From: Halobacillus fulvus
GTDB lineage: Bacteria; Bacillota; Bacilli; Bacillales; Halobacillaceae
Reading direction: 5' to 3'
Length of the DNA stretch: 64,000 nt
NCBI GenBank assembly: GCA_004078665.1
Contig: SCFO01000001.1
Span: forward strand, 584,377-648,376
The position numbers were made by a program, and so were the translations under genes. Positions 34,996-43,678 of this stretch are shown piece after piece. The notes under the pieces were generated by a model that saw nothing but the letters and a program-made list of their open reading frames with translations, was not told the DNA's origin and ran no database searches. Numbering within the stretch: the first letter of the stretch is position 1; each line of letters opens with the position of its first letter.

Positions 34996-35952
34996 ATGAG
35001 TTCACTACAAACCGCTACATTTGCAGGTGGGTGCTTCTGGTGTATGGTCGAGCCGTTTGATGAATGTCCGGGAATCGAATCGATCGTTTCGGGCTATACA
35101 GGAGGCCACACAGAAAACCCGACGTATATGCAGGTAATTACCGAAACGACAGGACATAGAGAAGCTGTACAAATTACGTTCGATCCAGCCATTTTCCCTT
35201 ATGAACGGCTCTTGGAGCTTTTTTGGCAGCAAATTGATCCGACAGATGCGGGCGGTCAATTTGCTGATCGAGGAAAGTCCTACACGACAGCCATTTACTA
35301 TCATACAGAAGAACAAAAACGCCTAGCAGAAGAAAGTAAGAAGCGGGTCGAACAATCGGGTGTCTTTAAGGATCCGATTGTTACAGAAATTCTCCCGGCT
35401 CAAACTTTCTACCCTGCGGAGGACAAGCATCAAGATTATTATAAGAAGAATGCCTTTCATTACAAGCGTTACAAAAAAGGATCTGGAAGGGCTGATTTTA
35501 TTAAGAACCATTGGAGTTACAAAAAGAATCAGGAAGAATTGAAAAAGCAGCTAACCGATATTCAGTACAAAGTGACACAAGAAAATGCAACGGAACGACC
35601 TTTCTACAACGAATATCACGACCACGAGGAAGATGGAATCTATGTCGATATCGTATCAAAAGAACCACTGTTCAGCTCAACAGATAAGTATGATGCCGGC
35701 TGCGGATGGCCAAGCTTTACGAAACCAATCGAAAAACAACAAGTTCAAGAAGAGATGGATACAACTCATGGCATGATCCGTACTGAAATAAGAAGCAGTC
35801 AAGCGGATTCTCACCTCGGTCACATGTTCGAGGATGGGCCTGTTGATCAAGGTGGCCTTAGATACTGCATCAATTCAGCTGCACTTGAATTTATCCCTAA
35901 GGATCAAATGGAAGAACGAGGGTACGGTTACCTGACCTACCTTTTTAACTAA
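34996..35952 (+). CDS. msrAB: Methionine sulfoxide reductase MsrA-MsrB fusion
   Basis: Cytoplasmic repair enzyme for both S- and R-methionine sulfoxide. 318 residues: MsrA domain (about 1-155) with catalytic C13 in GGCFWC, then MsrB domain (about 185-318) with resolving-type C236 in GCGWPSF and catalytic C291 in [11 protein letters not shown]. The zinc CxxC pairs of zinc-type MsrB are absent. AGGAGGG precedes the ATG. A second, membrane-anchored MsrB is encoded at 59622. Control by Spx is known in B. subtilis but not readable here. Confidence 0.95.
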   Translation: MSSLQTATFAGGCFWCMVEPFDECPGIESIVSGYTGGHTENPTYMQVITETTGHREAVQITFDPAIFPYERLLELFWQQIDPTDAGGQFADRGKSYTTAIYYHTEEQKRLAEESKKRVEQSGVFKDPIVTEILPAQTFYPAEDKHQDYYKKNAFHYKRYKKGSGRADFIKNHWSYKKNQEELKKQLTDIQYKVTQENATERPFYNEYHDHEEDGIYVDIVSKEPLFSSTDKYDAGCGWPSFTKPIEKQQVQEEMDTTHGMIRTEIRSSQADSHLGHMFEDGPVDQGGLRYCINSAALEFIPKDQMEERGYGYLTYLFN

Positions 35953-35962
35953 AGTATTTCAA

Positions 35963-35995
35963 AAGAACCAGACATGATTGTCTGGTTCTTCTTAT
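35963..35995 (+). terminator. Terminator after msrAB
   Basis: AAGAACCAGACA (35963-35974) pairs with TGTCTGGTTCTT (35979-35990), loop TGAT, then CTTAT. Confidence 0.8.
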
Positions 35996-36081
35996 GCATT
36001 AGCCACCGGATGTGTCAGGATAAGCAGTAGGCGTACTCAATAGAAAGGAAAGTGATATACTGAAAATGTGAGGTGACATCA

Positions 36082-36657
36082 GTGGGAAGAAAAAAAGTAT
36101 TAACGAAAAAGGAAATTTATAATGTGACCGGCCATCTTCTTCGCGAAGAAGGCTTAAAAGGTGTTCATTTCAAAAAACTTGCCCAGAAACTAGAAGTCGG
36201 CCGGAGTACCCTTTACGAGTATTTCCGGAATCGAGACGACCTCCTTCTTGCTTATATGAAAAGCTTGATGGACGATATGAATGAGCAGGTGGACAGAATC
36301 GATCCGAATCTTCCTCCCAATAAAAAATTATACGAACTTTTGGTCATCATCCTGCATCACGCAGAAATCCATCAGATCGATCACATGATCAAAGAGCTTC
36401 AGTCCAGCAATAAACATGCTGCCATGTTTTATAAAAACGAACTGGATGTTGATCTTATGAAGACCTATGAGAATATGATGGACTGGATTGAAGAATCGAA
36501 AGAAACCGGGATCTGGTCGGAACAAGTGGATTCAGCGTTAATCGGTGATCTGATTTTTCATGCCATTATGTTTCCGAACCGGAAGCGTATGGGTGTTGAG
36601 GCGTTAGCGGACCAATTGTTCCGCTTGATAGAAAAAGGTGTATCTCTTGATTCGTAA
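36082..36657 (+). CDS. TetR family transcriptional regulator
   Basis: 191-residue repressor-type protein. Helix-turn-helix at about 25-45 (VHFKKLAQKLEVGRSTLYEYFRNRDDLLLAY), then a helical ligand/dimer domain with no recognisable ligand signature. The start is GTG at 36082, 5 bases after GAGGTGA; an in-frame GTG at 36073 lies within the ribosome site. It is separated from the AbrB-type membrane protein by only 47 bases and a weak hairpin, so that gene is a plausible target. Confidence 0.88.
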   Translation: MGRKKVLTKKEIYNVTGHLLREEGLKGVHFKKLAQKLEVGRSTLYEYFRNRDDLLLAYMKSLMDDMNEQVDRIDPNLPPNKKLYELLVIILHHAEIHQIDHMIKELQSSNKHAAMFYKNELDVDLMKTYENMMDWIEESKETGIWSEQVDSALIGDLIFHAIMFPNRKRMGVEALADQLFRLIEKGVSLDS

Positions 36658-36682
36658 CCGTCTGTATCCGGCGGTTTTTTTA
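36655..36682 (+). terminator. Weak terminator after TetR gene
   Basis: AACCG (36656-36660) pairs with CGGTT (36672-36676), with CCGG and CGG inside, then six further T. The stem is short, so read-through into the next gene is likely. Confidence 0.5.
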
Positions 36683-36704
36683 TGGTGAAATGAGGAGGGA
36701 TGGC

Positions 36705-37733
36705 ATGCCTTTTTTTCGAATGATGTTTACATATGCAATTGCCGCTTTATCAGGATGGGTATTCGCTTTATTGCACATTCCCTTGCCGTGGATTTTGGGA
36801 CCGGTGGTTGGACTTTTTCTTTATAAGTGGTCGTCTTCTCACCATACATATCAGCTGGCATCAGCTAGAAACATAGCGTTCGGGTTACTAGGTATTCAAA
36901 TCGGTCTGACCTTTTCTAAACAAACCTTTACACTTGTTGTTCCTTATTTTGTACCTTATACGATTTTGTCCTTTGTGATTATTATCTTAAGTTTAGGGAT
37001 CGCTTACCTCATCTCAAGAAGGACAAAAATCGATACCAAAACAAGCCTGATCGGCAGTGCCCCTGGAGGATTATCGGCAATGATTGCCGTCAGTGAATCT
37101 TTTAAAGGGAACACAGTGTTAGTGACGATTTTTCATACCATTCGGCTTTTGGCGGTTTTATTTATCATTCCTTTTCTCGCCACCCGTTGGCTATATGCTC
37201 CTCACGAGGGTATGAGCACAACACCTTCCACAGACAACGGGCCAATGTGGACCATTTTTTTATACGGGATTGTTTTTATTTGGGGATACGCTTTACAACG
37301 CGTTCTTCCTGCATCACTTGTTATCGTTCCAATGCTTGCTGTAGGTATGATGAAAGCTTTAGGATTTCCTTTATATGAGCTTCCGAGTGAGGTGTTCATT
37401 TTGGCTCAAATCCTAATCGGGGTTCATCTCGGACAGGCGATCAACGTAGATGATCTTAAAAAGGCTGGAAAGTATTGTTTGTATTACTTAGGATTATCCA
37501 TCGCTGTTATTATCGTATCCATAGGCCTGGGATTTTTACTAGCCAATTGGACCGGCATGGATGTTGTAACAGCGGTTCTCGCGCTCGCGCCAGGTGGTTT
37601 AGTCGAGATGGCAATTACAGCACAGGATGCAGGAGGACAACCAGCGGTGGTCAGTTCCCTGCAGACGATCCGTCTACTGACAATTGTCCTAGTATTGCCT
37701 TTACTGTTTAAATGGCTTTTACCAAAGGTATAG
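36705..37733 (+). CDS. AbrB-family integral membrane protein (putative ammonia monooxygenase fold)
   Basis: 342-residue polytopic membrane protein with two homologous halves, each carrying a proline-glycine motif: WILGPVVGLF and LIGSAPGGLSAMIAVSE in the first, LILAPGG-like ALAPGGLVEMAITAQD in the second. It belongs to the AbrB duplication family (PF05145), predicted transporters or quinone-linked proteins of unknown substrate, not the AbrB DNA-binding protein. The start is ATG at 36705 behind AGGAGG. Likely cotranscribed with the TetR gene. Confidence 0.85.
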   Translation: MPFFRMMFTYAIAALSGWVFALLHIPLPWILGPVVGLFLYKWSSSHHTYQLASARNIAFGLLGIQIGLTFSKQTFTLVVPYFVPYTILSFVIIILSLGIAYLISRRTKIDTKTSLIGSAPGGLSAMIAVSESFKGNTVLVTIFHTIRLLAVLFIIPFLATRWLYAPHEGMSTTPSTDNGPMWTIFLYGIVFIWGYALQRVLPASLVIVPMLAVGMMKALGFPLYELPSEVFILAQILIGVHLGQAINVDDLKKAGKYCLYYLGLSIAVIIVSIGLGFLLANWTGMDVVTAVLALAPGGLVEMAITAQDAGGQPAVVSSLQTIRLLTIVLVLPLLFKWLLPKV

Positions 37734-37745
37734 ATTCCTATTCTT

Positions 37746-37774
37746 TTGACATTATCTCGAATTAAAGATAAAAT
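37746..37774 (+). promoter_or_regulatory. mhqD promoter with MhqR-like operator
   Basis: TTGACA (37746-37751), 17-base spacer, TAAAAT (37769-37774). The arms TTATCT (37752-37757) and AGATAA (37766-37771), separated by 8 bases, fill the spacer. This resembles the MhqR box TATCTcgaAttcgAGATA known from B. subtilis. Confidence 0.75.
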
Positions 37775-37826
37775 GTCTTTAGATTGAAAGAATAAAATGA
37801 AAAACGGAATAGAGGAGGCCGTCATT

Positions 37827-38438
37827 ATGAACATGAAGCATGTATTCAAAGAAGGGGCATCAAAAAATTCCAATGTCCTTTTGTTACTCCATGGAACAGG
37901 TGGGACTGAACAGGACCTGCTTCCGCTTGCAGAATGGATCGATCAGGATGCTGCGGTGCTATCCGTAAGAGGGAACGTATCAGAAAACGGAATGCCGCGT
38001 TTTTTCAGAAGAATACGAGAAGGTGTTTTTGACGAAGAAGATTTAATCTCAAGAACCGAAGAATTGCATGAGTTTCTTCAAACAGCGTCAGAAGAATACG
38101 GATTCGACCGGAGTAAGGTCATAGCCGTCGGTTACTCTAACGGGGCAAATATTGCTGGCAGTCTCTTGTTTCACTATAAAGACAGCCTGAAAGGAGCCCT
38201 GCTTTTCCATCCGATGGTTCCAAGACGAGGCATTGAGTTGCCTGATCAGTCAGGTGTACCTGTCTTCATCGGCGCAGGTGAGAATGATCCAATCTGTCCA
38301 GCGCAGGAAACGGTCGATTTAAAAGAACTGCTCGAAGGCGCTGGAGCAGACGTCCAGGACCATTGGGAGAAGATGGGCCACCGCTTGACAGAATCAGAAG
38401 TGAAGGCGGGCGCCGCTTGGTATAAAGAGAAACTTTAA
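37827..38438 (+). CDS. mhqD: MhqD-like carboxylesterase/hydrolase
   Basis: Alpha/beta hydrolase of 203 residues linked in B. subtilis to quinone and catechol stress. Oxyanion region LLLLHGTGGTEQDLL, nucleophile serine in GYSNGANIAGSLLFHYKD, acid region PVFIGAGENDPIC and the terminal histidine in WEKMGHRLTE. Similarity to MhqD runs through the whole chain (SENGMPRFFRRIREGVFDEEDL). The start is ATG at 37827, 8 bases after GAGGAGG. No mhqR gene is in the window. Confidence 0.9.
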   Translation: MNMKHVFKEGASKNSNVLLLLHGTGGTEQDLLPLAEWIDQDAAVLSVRGNVSENGMPRFFRRIREGVFDEEDLISRTEELHEFLQTASEEYGFDRSKVIAVGYSNGANIAGSLLFHYKDSLKGALLFHPMVPRRGIELPDQSGVPVFIGAGENDPICPAQETVDLKELLEGAGADVQDHWEKMGHRLTESEVKAGAAWYKEKL

Positions 38439-38504
38439 ATCATGATTGAGTCCTTTTTCACTTCATTGTATGATAAGTAGACAGAGATGAAGGAGGGATT
38501 CAGG

Positions 38505-38708
38505 ATGATTCATAAAACTTGGGAAAAGAATCCGACCGTCAAACAAATCGAGTGTGTGCATAACGATGCTGAGAAATTTGTTGTCGACCGGGTGCTGACC
38601 CCTGGAAAAGTATATGATGTGAAAAATGAAAGCGAAGAGTTTTATTTCGTCATCGATAATACGGGACGAATGGGTGGCTTTTACAAAGATTATTTCAAAG
38701 AAGTTTGA
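38505..38708 (+). CDS. DUF6501 family protein
   Basis: 67-residue protein of a small Bacillaceae family without known function; IHKTWEKNPTVKQIECVHND, VLTPGKVYDVKNE and FYFVIDNTGRMGGFYKDYF fit my memory of it. The predicted fold is a small beta-barrel. The start is ATG at 38505; AAGGAGG is 8 bases upstream and lies inside the longer frame that begins at 38487. Confidence 0.7.
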   Translation: MIHKTWEKNPTVKQIECVHNDAEKFVVDRVLTPGKVYDVKNESEEFYFVIDNTGRMGGFYKDYFKEV

Positions 38709-38715
38709 TTGATAG

Positions 38716-38744
38716 AAGCGGAGAGGAGACTCTCCGCTTTTTTT
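38716..38744 (+). terminator. Terminator after DUF6501 gene
   Basis: AAGCGGAGA (38716-38724) pairs with TCTCCGCTT (38731-38739), followed by TTTTT. Confidence 0.88.
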
Positions 38745-38838
38745 ATTTCAAAATTACCATGGAAAAGTAGATGATGATTGTTTTGTCATTAGTAGGGAGG
38801 GTAGAGCCTATACAAGAAAAGCTTAAGGAGATGATCTC

Positions 38839-40434
38839 ATGATTATGGAAAACGTACGATTATACCGTCCGTATATACCAGAACAGGACAATGAACTTTA
38901 TACGGTTTATTTGGAAGGGCAATATATAGAATCGATTCATAAAGGTCCGTACCACGGTACCAATCAAACGATTGATGTACAAGGAAAAGTATTGGCCCCT
39001 TCCTTTAATGACAGCCATATGCATTTACTTCGTTTCGGTCTATTAAAAAAAGAGCTGGATTTGACTGAGGCTACGTCTTGGAGTGAGATGAAAGAACTTG
39101 TAGAAAATCATTATGATCGAATGGAGGAAGGCGACTGGATCTTTGGAAAAGGATTTGATGATTCAAAATTCGAGGATTTGGATCACCCGCTAACAGCTGA
39201 AGATTTACATGAAATCCAGGTCAATGCTTATATTTATTTCATGCATGAGGACGGGCATGAGTGTGTCATCAGCCAAAAGGCTTTTGAACTGCTCGAGCAG
39301 GAGGAAGATTTTAAGAAGGAGCCGGATGAATTCAAAGAGACGGATGAACATGGTGAGTGGACAGGACGTTTTAAGGATACAGCTGTGCATTATATTAAGC
39401 ATCACTTTTGGGGGAGGTCTGTGGAGGATGCTAAAGAAGCGCTACTTGCCGGGCTTCCGTATTTGAGTAAACACGGCATTACGTCTGTTCACACGGACGA
39501 TATAAATTTTATAGGGGCCTACGATAAACTTTGGAAGGCTTATACGGAACTTGAACGTGAAGGCAGGCTTCCAATCGATGTGCATTTGCATCATTACATT
39601 TTCAATATCTATGATCTCCAACAATATTTGAAAAATAACCGTAACCGAACCGGAGACGGAACGGATCAGGTCAAAGTCGGTGCGATTAAAATATTTCTTG
39701 ACGGCACACAGCGCCTTCATACAGCTGCAATGAGAAATCCGTATCCTGATCAGCCGTCTAAACAAGGAACGCTGATTTATGATCAGGAGCAGTTGAATGA
39801 AATGGTACGTCTCGCTGCTCAAAACGACATGCAGGTTGCGATGCATGCGATTGGAGATAAAGCGGTGGAACAGGCAATTAATGCATTGGAACAAAAAGTA
39901 GCTGAAACAGATCGATTGAGACACCGGATCATTCATGCCCAGACATTAGGTCCGGATTTAATCGATCGCCTCAGAAAGTTAAAACCATATATTGAATCTC
40001 AGCCATCTTTCTTGCTCGGGGAATGGAGTCAAAAGGGTAAGTGGACACCAGCAGATCTCCTCCCGTACTGTGACGCCTTCCATAGCCTCGTCCATGCGCA
40101 CGTCCCCGTGACGTTAAGTTCAGACCTTCCGATTGGAGCATTGAACCCTTTCGTATCGATATTCACGGCGATAAACCGTACGGATATGAAAGGAAATCCG
40201 GAAGGTGGCTGGATGCCTCAAGAAAAATTATCTATGGAAGAATCTTATAAAGGATTTACAATGGTTCCTGCAGAACTTGAATATCAGGAAAAGAAAAAGG
40301 GAAGAATAGAAGCTGGTTATCAGGCGGATTTTGTCCTTTTAAGCGAATATCCGAATGAAGTGGACGCTTCAAACGTTCATAAGATTCAAGTGGAAGAAAC
40401 GTGGTTTAGAGGTAAACAAGTATATAAAAGGTGA
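38839..40434 (+). CDS. Amidohydrolase family protein (YtcJ-like)
   Basis: Metal-dependent hydrolase of the amidohydrolase-3 type, 531 residues. N-terminal and C-terminal composite sandwich domain flanks a TIM barrel; metal motif NDSHMHLL near residue 57, HxH at VHLHHYIF, and AMHAIGDKAVEQAI, RHRIIHAQ and SSDLPIGALNP downstream. Family members act on N-acyl amino acids or formamides; the substrate cannot be read here. The start is ATG at 38839, 8 bases after AAGGAG. Confidence 0.88.
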   Translation: MIMENVRLYRPYIPEQDNELYTVYLEGQYIESIHKGPYHGTNQTIDVQGKVLAPSFNDSHMHLLRFGLLKKELDLTEATSWSEMKELVENHYDRMEEGDWIFGKGFDDSKFEDLDHPLTAEDLHEIQVNAYIYFMHEDGHECVISQKAFELLEQEEDFKKEPDEFKETDEHGEWTGRFKDTAVHYIKHHFWGRSVEDAKEALLAGLPYLSKHGITSVHTDDINFIGAYDKLWKAYTELEREGRLPIDVHLHHYIFNIYDLQQYLKNNRNRTGDGTDQVKVGAIKIFLDGTQRLHTAAMRNPYPDQPSKQGTLIYDQEQLNEMVRLAAQNDMQVAMHAIGDKAVEQAINALEQKVAETDRLRHRIIHAQTLGPDLIDRLRKLKPYIESQPSFLLGEWSQKGKWTPADLLPYCDAFHSLVHAHVPVTLSSDLPIGALNPFVSIFTAINRTDMKGNPEGGWMPQEKLSMEESYKGFTMVPAELEYQEKKKGRIEAGYQADFVLLSEYPNEVDASNVHKIQVEETWFRGKQVYKR

Positions 40435-40512
40435 CAAATTTCCCTTGCATTCCTTGTCAACCATCTTACCATGAGCGATAATAAAACTAAGTCGAGGAAA
40501 GGGGAGAATGGT

Positions 40513-41061
40513 ATGGATAAGCTTATTCTAGTCCGGCACAGTGAAACAGAGGGTCAACATGAAGACTCGCCCTTAACAAAGTTGGGAGTGCGACAAGCTC
40601 ATACACTTGCTCACTTTTTAGAGCAGACAGGTTATAAAGTGGACCGGATTATTTCCAGCCCTTTTTTAAGAGCGATCGAAACGATCAAGCCCTACTCTCA
40701 AAAATGCGGTGTCCGAATTGAAACAGATGAACGGCTTGAAGAGCGTATCTTAAGCCATGAACCTGTCGATGATTGGGAGGAAGTTCTCCACGACACCTTT
40801 GAGGATCAGGATCTGAAACTGACGGGTGGAGAATCATCAAAGGAAGCTAAAGAACGTGTCCTTTCTCTAATCGACGAATTGGAGCGTGAAGACAATGGCA
40901 ATGTGGTCCTCGTGACACACGGAAACCTTCTCGCCCTTTTATTGCAAAAATATAACCGTGAAATCGGCTTTTATCACTGGAAGCGCTTGACGCGCCCTGA
41001 TGTATTTCTCGTCCAGAAACAAGGTGGCGAATACACGGTGGAGCGGATTTGGGATCACTGA
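40513..41061 (+). CDS. Histidine phosphatase family protein
   Basis: Phosphoglycerate-mutase-like phosphatase, 182 residues. Catalytic H9 in LVRHSETEG, conserved LTKLGVRQAHTLA, SSPFLRAIETI and second His in VTHGNLLALLL. Substrate unknown. The start is ATG at 40513 after GGGGAGA; the frame extends to 40471 without a ribosome site. Confidence 0.87.
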   Translation: MDKLILVRHSETEGQHEDSPLTKLGVRQAHTLAHFLEQTGYKVDRIISSPFLRAIETIKPYSQKCGVRIETDERLEERILSHEPVDDWEEVLHDTFEDQDLKLTGGESSKEAKERVLSLIDELEREDNGNVVLVTHGNLLALLLQKYNREIGFYHWKRLTRPDVFLVQKQGGEYTVERIWDH

Positions 41062-41117
41062 TCGATCATTACGAATAAGACAATTGTGAATGAGCTTTGT
41101 CAAATTTCGTAGAAGAA

Positions 41118-41146
41118 TTGCGAATTTCCATTATAATCGTTATGAT
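41118..41146 (+). promoter_or_regulatory. Promoter of ferredoxin gene
   Basis: TTGCGA (41118-41123), 17-base spacer, TATGAT (41141-41146). Confidence 0.6.
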
Positions 41147-41228
41147 ATATTGTGGTGTTTATCTTAGCCGTTTCAGGTGAATATAGAAATATAAGCACAC
41201 GATTTGAACGAAAAGGAGGAGAAATTAA

Positions 41229-41468
41229 ATGGCATTTGTTATTACATCCCCTTGTAAAGATGAAAAAGCAGGTGAATGCGTAGACGTATGTCCTGTCGAT
41301 TGCATAGAAGAAGGAAAAGATATGTTTTATATTGATCCTGCCATTTGCATTGACTGTGGCGCATGCGAAGCTGTTTGTCCGGTTGAGGCGATTTATATCG
41401 AAGACGAAGTACCGGAAGAGGAAAAGCAATACATCGAAATTAACCGTAAGTTCTTTGAAGAACAGTAA
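41229..41468 (+). CDS. fdxA: 7Fe ferredoxin ([3Fe-4S][4Fe-4S])
   Basis: Small electron carrier of 79 residues. C9, C17 and C50 fit the [3Fe-4S] cluster and C21, C40, C43 and C46 the [4Fe-4S] cluster, following the Azotobacter FdI pattern shifted by one; C25 is the extra free cysteine. The C-terminal half is strongly acidic (EDEVPEEEKQYIEIN). AAAGGAGGAG precedes the ATG. Monocistronic. Confidence 0.92.
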   Translation: MAFVITSPCKDEKAGECVDVCPVDCIEEGKDMFYIDPAICIDCGACEAVCPVEAIYIEDEVPEEEKQYIEINRKFFEEQ

Positions 41469-41484
41469 GTCAGACATAATGATC

Positions 41485-41515
41485 ACCGCTCCGAATCACT
41501 CGGAGCGGTTTTTTA
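41485..41515 (+). terminator. Terminator after ferredoxin gene
   Basis: ACCGCTCCGA (41485-41494) pairs with TCGGAGCGGT (41500-41509), followed by TTTTT. Confidence 0.9.
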
Positions 41516-41585
41516 TATGGCTTTATGAATAGTTGGAACAGAAAGCGGGTAGATAAAAAAGGAACCGTATATAGGAGGGATAAGA

Positions 41586-42326
41586 ATGGCAACACTAGCA
41601 AAGCAAACAGCCATCATTACAGGAGCGAGCAGCGGAATAGGTAAAGCGATTGCTCACCATCTGGCAGAAGAAGGAGCCAATGTCGTTCTTGCCGCAAGAC
41701 GTTCTGAAAAGCTAAAGGAACTCGCTGACGAAATTAAAAGCGCACATAACACAGAAGTGTCTGTAGTCGAAACAGACGTGACAAAAAAAGAAGACGTCGA
41801 AAATCTTGTGAAAGAAGCGGTCGATCAATTCGGTCATGTCGATATATTCGTCAATAACGCCGGGGTCATGCTGCTTTCCTTTTTGAAGAATGATCATGTA
41901 GATGAATGGGAGCAGATGGTCGATGTCAATATAAAGGGTGTCCTATACGGAATCCACGCTTCACTTCCTCACATGCTTGAACGGGAACAGGGACACATCG
42001 TGAATGTTTCCTCTGTAGCGGGTCACGAAGTTTTTCCTTCTAGTACCGTTTACAGCGCGACGAAATATGCCGTCAAAGCCTTGTCTATGGGAATGGAAAA
42101 AGAATTGTCCCGCTCGGGAGTGAGAGTAACCAACGTTTCACCGGGAGCTGTAGATACAGAGTTGACCGACCATATTACAGATGGCGACGTCATCGACATG
42201 TTCAAAGATCGCAGCATGGAACCGCTCGAAGCCGATGATATCGCACGAGCTGTAGCCTATGCCGTTACCCAGCCATCCTACGTCAATGTCAATGAAGTCA
42301 TCGTACGCCCGATGCATAAAAAGTAA
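41586..42326 (+). CDS. SDR family NAD(P)-dependent oxidoreductase
   Basis: Short-chain dehydrogenase of 246 residues, closest in feel to the YdfG/serine-3-dehydrogenase group. TGASSGIG cofactor motif at about 13-20, arginines RR after the second strand (AARRSEKL) favouring NADP, NNAG, NVSSVAG, YSATK, and SPGAVDTEL. Substrate unknown. GGAGG precedes the ATG. The terminator behind it is shared with convergent acyP. Confidence 0.88.
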   Translation: MATLAKQTAIITGASSGIGKAIAHHLAEEGANVVLAARRSEKLKELADEIKSAHNTEVSVVETDVTKKEDVENLVKEAVDQFGHVDIFVNNAGVMLLSFLKNDHVDEWEQMVDVNIKGVLYGIHASLPHMLEREQGHIVNVSSVAGHEVFPSSTVYSATKYAVKALSMGMEKELSRSGVRVTNVSPGAVDTELTDHITDGDVIDMFKDRSMEPLEADDIARAVAYAVTQPSYVNVNEVIVRPMHKK

Positions 42327-42332
42327 AAATAA

Positions 42333-42362
42333 AAGACCGCAGAAATGGTCTGCGGTCTTCTT
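42333..42362. terminator. Bidirectional terminator between SDR and acyP
   Basis: AAGACCGCAG (42333-42342) pairs with CTGCGGTCTT (42350-42359); A-rich to the left and T-rich to the right, so it serves both strands. Confidence 0.85.
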
Positions 42363-42634
42363 TAAGATATCACACGGAACGATGTGCTCCCTTCTGGAGG
42401 TTGGTCGGTCGTATGGATCGTTTCGACTTTGGCAAAAGGAGTCGGCCCTTTCTCAAGCTCTTTAATAAAACGTTCGACACGATATTGCTCTCCTTCGGCT
42501 TCGATTTCAACCGATCCATCGTTTTTATTTTTAACCCAGCCTGTCAGTTCGTGTTCGATCGCGATTTGCTTCGCTGTCACACGGAACCCGACTCCTTGGA
42601 CGCGGCCTTGTACAATGAGATGTCGCCTAATCAT
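42362..42634 (-). CDS. acyP: Acylphosphatase
   Basis: Small enzyme (90 residues) that hydrolyses acyl phosphates such as 1,3-bisphosphoglycerate or carbamoyl phosphate. Catalytic arginine in QGVGFRVTA and asparagine in GWVKNKNDGSVEIEAEG are both present. GGGAGGTG lies 7 bases before the ATG. It stands alone, divergent from the S58 peptidase operon. Confidence 0.95.
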   Translation of the reverse strand: MIRRHLIVQGRVQGVGFRVTAKQIAIEHELTGWVKNKNDGSVEIEAEGEQYRVERFIKELEKGPTPFAKVETIHTTDQPPEGSTSFRVIS

Positions 42635-42706
42635 TAATTCACCTCCCTTAACCCATTACTACCCTGCAAACAAGGGATCAAAAACATAACGAGAGAAGGG
42701 TTACTT

Positions 42707-43666
42707 TTGAGGACCATCAACATTTCAGAATTAAAAGGTTTTAAAATTGGACAGAGTACGGATATAGAAGCAGGAACAGGCTGTACGGTCATTTTGTCTG
42801 AAGGAGGCGCAGTAGCTGGTGTGGATGTGAGAGGCGGGGCTCCAGGTACGAGAGAAACCGATTTATTGAAATCTGAGAACTTAGTGGAAAAAATACATAG
42901 CGTCTTTCTGTCAGGCGGAAGTGCTTATGGACTTAATGTAGCGGGCGGGATCATGAAATTCCTTGAAGAAAAGCAGGTCGGATTTGATGTTGGTGTTGCA
43001 AAAGTACCAATCGTACCCGGAGCGATCCTTTTTGATCTTACGGTCGGGCGAGCCGATAAAAGACCAGGCGCCCACATGGGGTATCAGGCTGCAGAACAGG
43101 CATGGGGAGGTGAACCTTTTCAATCGGGAAATGCTGGGGCAGGGACAGGGGCATCTGTCGGGAAGCTGCTCGGAAACACCCATGCAATGAAGGGAGGAAT
43201 CGGGGCCTTTGCCGTTGAAATCGGTGAACTGCAAGTCGGTGCAATTGTTGCGGTCAATGCTTTTGGCGACGTCATCGACTCGAAGACAGGAGAAAAACTT
43301 GCCGGATTACAGTCGGAAGGGCAATGGCTCGATACAGAGCATCAAATGTTGAATCAGCTCGAAGCGAAAACGAACCGCTTTTCAGGGAATACGACGATCG
43401 GAGCCGTTCTTACGAATGCAAAGTGGGAAAAATCCCAGGCAAATAAAATAGCCTCCATTGCTCATGACGGACTTGCCAGATGTATTCGTCCCTCCCATAC
43501 GTTTGTGGATGGAGATACGATCTTTACACTCTCGACGGATGAGGTAGCGGTCGATCTTAATGTTATGGCATCACTGTCTGCATATGTCGTCGAGCATGCC
43601 GTCAAAGATGCCGTTGTTTCTGCTTCCTCTGCTTACGGCCTTCTAGCGTATAACGAAATAAAATGA
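42707..43666 (+). CDS. P1 family peptidase (S58, DmpA/NylC-like)
   Basis: Self-cleaving N-terminal-nucleophile hydrolase of 319 residues, of the aminopeptidase DmpA/beta-aminopeptidase/nylon-oligomer hydrolase family. The autocleavage site is read as N228-T229 in SGNTTIGAVLTN, matching the Asn-Thr cleavage known for NylC, giving alpha and beta chains. Other family features: VFLSGGSAYGLNVAGG, ALVP-like VPGAILFDL and NAFGDVID. TTG start at 42707 after GAGAGAAGGG. First gene of a four-gene hydrolase operon; natural substrate unknown. Confidence 0.87.
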   Translation: MRTINISELKGFKIGQSTDIEAGTGCTVILSEGGAVAGVDVRGGAPGTRETDLLKSENLVEKIHSVFLSGGSAYGLNVAGGIMKFLEEKQVGFDVGVAKVPIVPGAILFDLTVGRADKRPGAHMGYQAAEQAWGGEPFQSGNAGAGTGASVGKLLGNTHAMKGGIGAFAVEIGELQVGAIVAVNAFGDVIDSKTGEKLAGLQSEGQWLDTEHQMLNQLEAKTNRFSGNTTIGAVLTNAKWEKSQANKIASIAHDGLARCIRPSHTFVDGDTIFTLSTDEVAVDLNVMASLSAYVVEHAVKDAVVSASSAYGLLAYNEIK

Positions 43667-43678
43667 AGGAGAATGGGG

